A stretch of DNA of 64,000 bases. Origin: Promerops cafer (Eukaryota > Chordata > Aves > Passeriformes > Nectariniidae). A program made the position numbers and the translations under genes. Location of the stretch: positions 23,810-87,809 of the forward strand of contig VZSE01009971.1 of the NCBI GenBank assembly GCA_013398275.1, written 5' to 3'. This document shows positions 58,009 through 64,000 of the stretch, piece after piece. Below the pieces are notes generated by a model. The model did not search any database and had not been told where the DNA came from. It saw only the letters and a program-made list of their open reading frames with translations. Every line of letters starts with the position of its first letter. The stretch's first letter is position 1.

Positions 58009-59885
58009 CCCGGGCAGGGGCGCCAGGCCACCACGGCCCCTCTGTACATACTGTCCACTCGTTCCCCCCTTATCTATTTAAGAAACCAGACGGAGACGAA
58101 TGCCTTTAATTTTGTATGTTCCAATTGCCGAGCGAGAAGCAGCCGGTTGCTCGGGAGCCCGGACCACCCTCAGCTCCCGGCCTTGCTCAATAACTCCTCC
58201 AGCACGGAGCCGGCCATAAATCTCTATAAATATAGAATTGCTCTATTTTTGTGTAAATGCAGAATAACGTAAAATTACTTGCCGTAAGGTATTTGCCAGG
58301 CTCAGTGTTGCTGGGAGGGACTGGGAAAGGGGGTCCTGGGAGGTGTTGGTGTCAGGATCTTCACCTCAAAGGCGGTAAGGAAGGGAGAAGTGTGGTGTCC
58401 ATCCTGGGGGAGGGCAGTGGCACCTTCAGTGTGGCCTGAGTGTTACACCTGGGTTGGGTTTGTCTCTTCCTGCCACTGCTGTTCAGGTCCAAGCAGCCTG
58501 GTTTTGGCTGGCAGGTGCTGCACAATGCTTCTGGCAGCTGGGAGAATGACGTGGAGTGTCTCCCCCTGACTCTCTGCAGCTCCAAGTCTCAGCCTTTCAA
58601 CAGCATCCCATTCTGTGCCTGACACCCCTTCCCACCACAGGTGTGGGGCTGCTGCCACACCCTCCTGTGAGGACCTGGAAGGTGGTGCTGGGTATGTGGC
58701 CATGTAAACACAGCCTTTTTAGCAGTCTCAGTGCCTGGCTTGTGTCGGGGCAGCACGTGGATACCTTCAGCCCCTCTGGAGCTTGATGGCTGTGTCTGGT
58801 GGCACTGTTGGTTGACCCTGGGCTGACCTGCCTGGAGGTTGGCTTGCAGGTCAGAGGTGTGTCTCGTTCCTCACTTGGATGGGTTTTGCTCTTGTGTGTG
58901 GGGGTTTCTGGGGTTTATGAGGTATGGTTGAGTGACAACCAGCCTCTTCCAAAAGAAAGGGGCAATGGCTGATGGAAGGCAGCTGCTGAGCTGCCTTTCT
59001 GAGGGGCTCAGCAGTGTGTAGTGGCCCCTGGGCCGCCTTGCATCCCCACGTAGGACATCCACAGGTCCCATCTGGGTCGTGTGAAACTGGGTGCCCAGCA
59101 GTCCTCTGCTCCCTGTTTTCAGAGCACGCTCTTGCCTGTCCTGTGTCCCTTTCACTGTCCTGCTGTCCCTGCAGTCTGTTGTCCCAAGGGCTGCCCAGGC
59201 AGTGCCCTCCCTTGCCCAGGGTGAGAGTTAGTCTCGCCTAACCTGGTGGTGCTACAACAGTACAGAGGGGCCTGGTGGGGTTGTACTGCAGATTTAGGGA
59301 TGCCTGGAGAGGCCCCCTGCAAGGTGAGGCAGTGTGGCTGGGGCAGGGGCTTGGTGGGATGGTAGCCAGCAAAGATCCTTCGGCCAGTGCTGCTAAGACT
59401 GACTTGCCCTACCAAACCCAAAATTTCACAGGCATCCCACAAGACTTGGAGCAGAGACCCTTAGCCTAGCTCCCTCGTGGTTTTTTCAGTCTTTCCAGAG
59501 CATTGGTTTTGCTCTGTGGTTAAGAGTTTAATGGACCGTGCTCCATTGCTCTCCAGCCTGATGTGAGCTGGGACAAGCTTTGGTCTTGGAGAGAACAAGA
59601 AAGGAAGCACCTTCCCCCAGTGACTGCTGCTGGGGCAGACTCACTCCTTCTTGCTCTGTGATGGAGGCAGCCTTTTATCCCTCTCCTTGTCTGCCAACGC
59701 TCCTCCAGGCACGTCAGCTTTGCCACGACCAAGGGCTGGCACCGCCTGATTCTGGGTAGGTAAGAGGGACCAAAGCTCTGCAGAACTGGTGAGGCTTCTC
59801 AGGGCTCATGCAGAAGACAAGATAAAATGCTGGCCTCCTCTCCCCAGTGAATAAAGACAGAATAAATGGATGCTGGTGTTGTCTC
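58009..59885 (+). other. UCK2: UCK2 3' UTR
   Basis: About 1.9 kb from the stop codon to beyond two poly(A) signals. The AT-rich part at about 58,205-58,280 (CATAAATCTCTATAAATATA and the following T/A-rich bases) stands out from the GC-rich remainder and may be a conserved UTR element. No coding sequence is recognised. Confidence 0.6.
59850..59866 (+). terminator. UCK2: UCK2 poly(A) signals (two)
   Basis: AATAAA at 59850-59855 and again at 59861-59866, about 1.85 kb after the stop codon, followed by T/G-rich sequence ('ggtgttgtctcctatttgc'). Confidence 0.65.
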
Positions 59886-60930
59886 CTATTTGCTGCTGCA
59901 TGGTGCTGATGGCAGTCCCAGGATAGAAGCAGACTTGGCCAAGCTTGTCTTAGTTCTGCAGTCTAAGCCGGACCTGGAGCAAAGCTGCTGGCATAGATCA
60001 GTCCTTTGGTGAAGAAGGAGGCAGCAGCTCTGGCTTTTGGCTGGTCCCCCCCACTGTAAGGCCCAAAAAACTCACCTGACAAGGCTTTTTAAAGGGCTGA
60101 TGGTTGTTGGTGTGCTCTGCGTTAGATGCACAGGAGAAATACTGACCAGATACTCTCGAGAGGTCAAAACAACCAAAAAGACCTTGCTGGTAAATTTAGA
60201 AAATCAAAGGACTTTGGCAAAAGGTTTGGAGCAGCACACGCTCAACGTAAAACCCGTATCTCAAGAGCATTAAATTGTTCCATTCAGCTTTGCAAACTTT
60301 GAGCCCATTCCATTTTAAACTATTCATGAATTCCAAGAAGAGGGAATTAAAGAAGAAAGCAAGAAAAGATAGAGAAAAGGACACATACAGCTACCCCTTC
60401 CTGGGTTCCAGAGGTGTTCCATCGGATGAAAACTCCAAGAGGAGATAGGGTCAAGACCTGTGCTCGCCTGGAGTTCAGCTTTAGCTACTCCTCAGCCTTC
60501 CTGGGCCCTTGCCCCAGGTGGGTTTTCCAGTCATTTGGCCACTGGGGAGCTTGGTTAGGGTTCCAGGGGCAGGTGTGGAGCGTTGCCTCTGGAGTGCCAC
60601 TGCAGAGCAGGGCATTGCCTCACCAGGGCAAGGCCTGGCCTGCCCCTTCCCCCACACACATGCACCCCAAAATGTTTCAAGACATCAATCTGTCACACTC
60701 AGCAAGTCCTGCTGCACGTGTGGCTTGGGGTGCTGTTGTGAAACCCCTCTGCTCTCAGACCAGCAGAGGTGGACAAGTCCAGCCCTTTCCAGTAAGTATC
60801 TTGAATAAATGAGAGTCATCTAAAGACCTCACAGGCATTAGCACCAGCGGGGTGTCAGGCAAGGGGGGACTGCTTTTAGAAAAGGGGTAAACCAGTTTGT
60901 GGTAAAACACCTGCTGTCAGCAGGGATGCA
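59886..60930. other. Intergenic DNA downstream of UCK2
   Basis: About 1 kb with no gene that I recognise. There are AT-rich patches at 60,160-60,380. Confidence 0.4.
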
Positions 60931-61850
60931 AGAAGGGGAAGTCAGGCTTAGATGAGCTGATAACCCTCTGAGGAAATGACTGCCTTGGTGGGTGAGGGAA
61001 GAGCAGGGCATGCTGTGTACCTTGGCTTGGGTCAGGCATTTGATAGGATCTCCTGTAACGTCCTCCTAGTGTTGATGCACGGGCTGGAGAAAACCAGATG
61101 GAAAACTGGCTCTAAGACTGGGCCCAGACTGTGGTCATCAGTGGTGTGAGGCCTGCTGGAAGGCCAGTAGCTCGTGTGACTAGGTCCAGCCCATCTGGCA
61201 TCTTCACTGAAGATCTGCATGATGGGGAAATGGGCTGGCAGAAAGGTTCTGATGTTCAACAAAGGGAATTGCAAAGTCCTGCCCTTGGGGAAGAATGATG
61301 CCACGTGCCAGGACATGCTGGCACATCTGGAATGCACAGAGAAGGCTGTGAGGGTCCTGCTTGTCCAGGAGCCAGACAGCAGAGGGTTAATGGTATCTGG
61401 GCTGCCTTAGGGGAAGTGCTGGGTCAGGGTGATCCTTCCCCTCTGCTCAGATGAAGCCACACCTGAATGCTGTGTCCAGTTCTGGGCTCTCCAGTGCAGG
61501 AGCCACTGGTGAGAGTCCATTGAAGGGTCATGAAGATGATGAAGGGATTGGAAGATCTCTCCTGTGGGGAAAGATTAAGAGATGTGGGATTGTTCAGACT
61601 GGAGGAGGCTGAGGGGGAATTCTATTACTGTAAATAAATAGCAGGAGGGAGGGTGAAAAGACAGAGCCAGTGGTTGGACACGGACACAACCTGAAAAAGA
61701 AGGGGTTCCCTCTGAACATCAGGAAACACCTGCTGGGAGAGTAACGGGGCACTGGCACAGCTTGTTCAGAGGGGTTGTGGAGTCTCCTTCTTGGAGATAC
61801 CAAAACTGCAGAAGTTCATGGGCAGCTGGTTTGAGACAACCCCACCTGAG
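60930..61850 (+). mobile_element. CR1 LINE fragment (ORF2 C-terminus and 3' UTR)
   Basis: Plus-sense CR1. Translation near 61,252 gives MFNKGNCKVLPLGKND, the conserved ORF2 C-terminal segment. Downstream come the 'gaagatgatgaagggattgg', 'aagattaagagatgtggg' and 'aacatcaggaaacacctgc' motifs of the CR1 3' region. Many frameshifts; dead copy. Confidence 0.8.
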
Positions 61851-63150
61851 CATGGGTTTGGACAAACTGAGCTGCCAGGAGCCTTCCGACCTCCGCCAGT
61901 CCGTGCATTTGAAATATTTCTCAGCTGGGAGAGGAGCTGGTGCCAGCTTTATCCCTTCTCCTGAGTTTGGCTCTAAGCCGTGTCCCTCCTCGAGGGGACT
62001 TCCAAGCTCCTGCTGCCACTTTCCTCTGGTAGTGCTGGTGCTGGAGCTCTTGCAGGTAAAGCTGATGCAAAAGCCTGGTGGCCCCAAGCATCAGCAGGGT
62101 TTTGGTCCTGAGCATCACCCTGGTTTTGGCCCTCATCTTGTACAGTTGGGAACATGGGAAGGTGTGCTTTGCCTGGCAGTCTGTCCTCATGGAATGTGAA
62201 GCTGGCTGTCCCCATCCCTGGAAATGACAGGGCCAGGCCTTACCTGCACCCCACAAACCCGTCCCTTCCTGCGTGACTGGTTTAGATGCTGGCCCGTCTC
62301 TGGATTTTCTGCACATTTCTCCAGATGCTGAGGGCAATATGACCCAGGCCCAGCATGCCCACAGTTTTCCAGGGCCTGCAGAGCAGCCAGGACATGCCCA
62401 CCTGGGCAAGGTACTCCCAAAGCTGGCCCAGAGGGCAGGGCAGGTCAGAGGCCACGCTCTCCACGACAAGGGGTGGGGGTTTTGTGCCCCAGGAACGATG
62501 GCCTCCTCCTGGAATGTGGCACCTGGGGGGTGCCTGCTCTCTCCCACCCCAATTCTCCCACGTCCCCCAGAGCACACACACATTCTGGAAGCTCACAGAA
62601 TGGTGACACCCCTGCCTTCCATGCATGCCCTTTGTACCAAAAGGACACGTGCCACAGGAACAATAAAATTTATTGATGTGACCCTTGCAAGGAGATTCCG
62701 AAAGTCGGCTGCTCCTAGCAGGAATTTTGCTGAGTTTAACAGGCATATCTGATGCACGGGCACGCTCTGACTGTCATATTTAGGGAGACAGATTCCTGGC
62801 CTTTGGGATGCCTGTGGGCCCTGGGAACACCTTTGGGAGGGTGGCAGAGGGGGCAGGCAAGAGGAAGAGGGCATAGGCAGTGGAGGAGCCCCTACCACAG
62901 GAGCCTTTGGTGGGCTGAGGCACCTTGTGACTGGTTGTCATCCTGGAGGGAATTCACTGCTGTCTGCATGAAAACACTCCAGTTGGCATCGTTATCCAGC
63001 CACTTCCACACATCTGCTCCTCTTCCAGGTGTGATCCCACCAGCCTTGGAGGTTCTAAGGACTAAGGAACCCAGTGGGCCATGGACAGGCACTGGGCACT
63101 GTCACCTTACAGGGACACACAGGGAAATGGTCACCCGTGTTAAGAGAAAA
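61851..63150. other. Intergenic DNA with a coding-like minus-strand frame
   Basis: No known gene. On the minus strand, 62,467-62,285 reads as an open, codon-like frame of about 61 residues (LPCPLGQLWEYLAQVG, then TVGMLGLGHIALSIW) ending in TAA. A strong donor-like CAG/GTAAGG lies near 62,240. At 62661-62666 a plus-strand AATAAA lies inside a palindromic AATAAAATTTATT. I cannot assign any family. Confidence 0.3.
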
Positions 63151-63154
63151 GGCA

Positions 63155-63560
63155 GAAATTCACAGAATTTTAGAATATCCTGAGTTGGAATGGATCCACA
63201 AGGATCATCCAAATCCAACTCCTGGCCCTGCAGAATGGGTTGGGTTGGAAGGGAGCACAGAGGGTCATCTGGTCCCACCTCCCTGCTCAAGCCGGGCCAT
63301 TGCAGAACATGGCATTGCTTTGTATCCAGGCGGGTCTGGGATAGAAGAAGGAAGACTCCACAGCCTCTCTGGGCAATCTCTTCCAGTGCTAGATCACTGC
63401 ACCGTGAAGAATTTCTTCCTTCTATTCAGGTGGAACCTCCCGTGTATCTCATCCCAGTGGCTGGCACCACTAAGAGCATCTTGGCATCTCCCCTTTATAT
63501 TCTTTTACACATTAATGAGGTCTCCTCATGCACAGGGCAGTCCCAGGATCACACCACGTG
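63155..63560 (-). mobile_element. Two overlapping CR1 3' ends (minus)
   Basis: The plus strand shows two CR1 terminal complements in succession: 'cacagaattttagaatatcc' with 'gagttggaatggatccac' from about 63,158, then 'gggttgggttggaagggagc' from about 63,235. The second continues through 'tctctgggcaatctcttcc' and 'gaatttcttccttctattc' motifs. This suggests one truncated copy inserted at the end of another. Confidence 0.75.
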
Positions 63561-63609
63561 CCAAGTTCAGGGACACTGAGAATGAGAGGTGCCGATAATC
63601 TGGAATTAC

Positions 63610-64000
63610 GGAGGGATAGGGGGACCAGGGAAGTGATCGTCCCCTTGTAGTCAGCATTGGTGAGGCTGCACCTGGAGTGCTGCGCTCAGTTCTGGGCCAC
63701 TCACTTCGAAAAGGACATTGAGGTGCTGGAGTGTGTCCAGCGAAGGGCAACAAGGCGAGTGAAGGGTCTGGAAAACACGTGAGGAGCGGCTGAGGGAGCT
63801 GGGGGTGTTTAGCCTGGAGAAGAGGAGGCTCAGGGAGCTCATCGCTACCTGCATCCACCTGGCAGGAGGCTGCAGCCAGGTGGGGTCGGTCTCTTCTGTT
63901 GGGAGAACAAGAGGAAATGGCCCAGCTGAGACAGGGGAGTTCAGATTAGATATTAGGGAAAAAAAAAAAAAATCACTGTCAGGGTGGTCAGCCATTGGAA
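63610..64000 (+). mobile_element. CR1 LINE fragment running off the window
   Basis: Plus-sense CR1 ORF2 C-terminus and 3' region ('cacctggagtgctgcgctca', 'gttctgggccactcacttcg', 'gtgtccagcgaagggcaac', 'gggtgtttagcctggagaag'). An A-run at about 63,959-63,973 follows 'gatattagggaa'. It continues past the right edge. Confidence 0.85.

Noticed and set aside
61921..62583. 220-residue minus frame as a single complete gene
   Set aside because: The N-terminal half is Pro/Gly/Trp-rich noise. The more coding-like 61-codon stretch at 62,285-62,467 is in a different frame, so I kept only that as a low-confidence finding.

Overview
This is a bird nuclear genome window. It has vertebrate genes with GT-AG introns, CpG-island promoters, many 5'-truncated CR1 LINEs (the typical avian retroposon), and one LTR of a type I recognise from songbird genomes. 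A passerine is likely but not proven. Gene content and order match the conserved vertebrate block LRRC52 - MGST3 - ALDH9A1 - TMCO1 - UCK2 (human 1q24; I expect avian chromosome 8).

Layout. 1-1,330: the last intron and last coding exon of LRRC52 (+). 2,340-7,530: complete MGST3 (+), with a non-coding first exon and five coding exons. 7,750-15,910: complete ALDH9A1 (-), eleven coding exons, converging tail-to-tail on MGST3. 16,060-33,970: complete TMCO1 (-), seven coding exons giving 188 residues. Its poly(A) signal lies only about 170 bp upstream of the ALDH9A1 start. 34,000-38,850: intergenic DNA packed with CR1 fragments. 38,850-59,890: UCK2 (+), with coding exons 2-7 present. The P-loop exon 1 is not visible and probably falls in an assembly gap (39,010-39,123) inside the CpG island. 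59,900-64,000: downstream DNA, mostly CR1 pieces.

The genes do not form one pathway. MGST3 is a membrane glutathione transferase/peroxidase. ALDH9A1 oxidises 4-trimethylaminobutyraldehyde (carnitine synthesis) and other aldehydes. TMCO1 is an ER membrane insertase/Ca2+-leak protein. UCK2 starts pyrimidine ribonucleoside salvage. LRRC52 is an accessory subunit of BK-type K+ channels.

I found no bacterial-type system, CRISPR array, tRNA or rRNA. The most useful observations concern gene architecture: an alternative ALDH9A1 start with a targeting-like leader, the TMCO1/ALDH9A1 near-abutment, an RFX X-box plus duplicated CCAAT boxes at the TMCO1 promoter, the missing UCK2 exon 1, and an ERV 3' LTR with its polypurine tract in a UCK2 intron. 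All family assignments come from reading translations and from recall; no database search was run.
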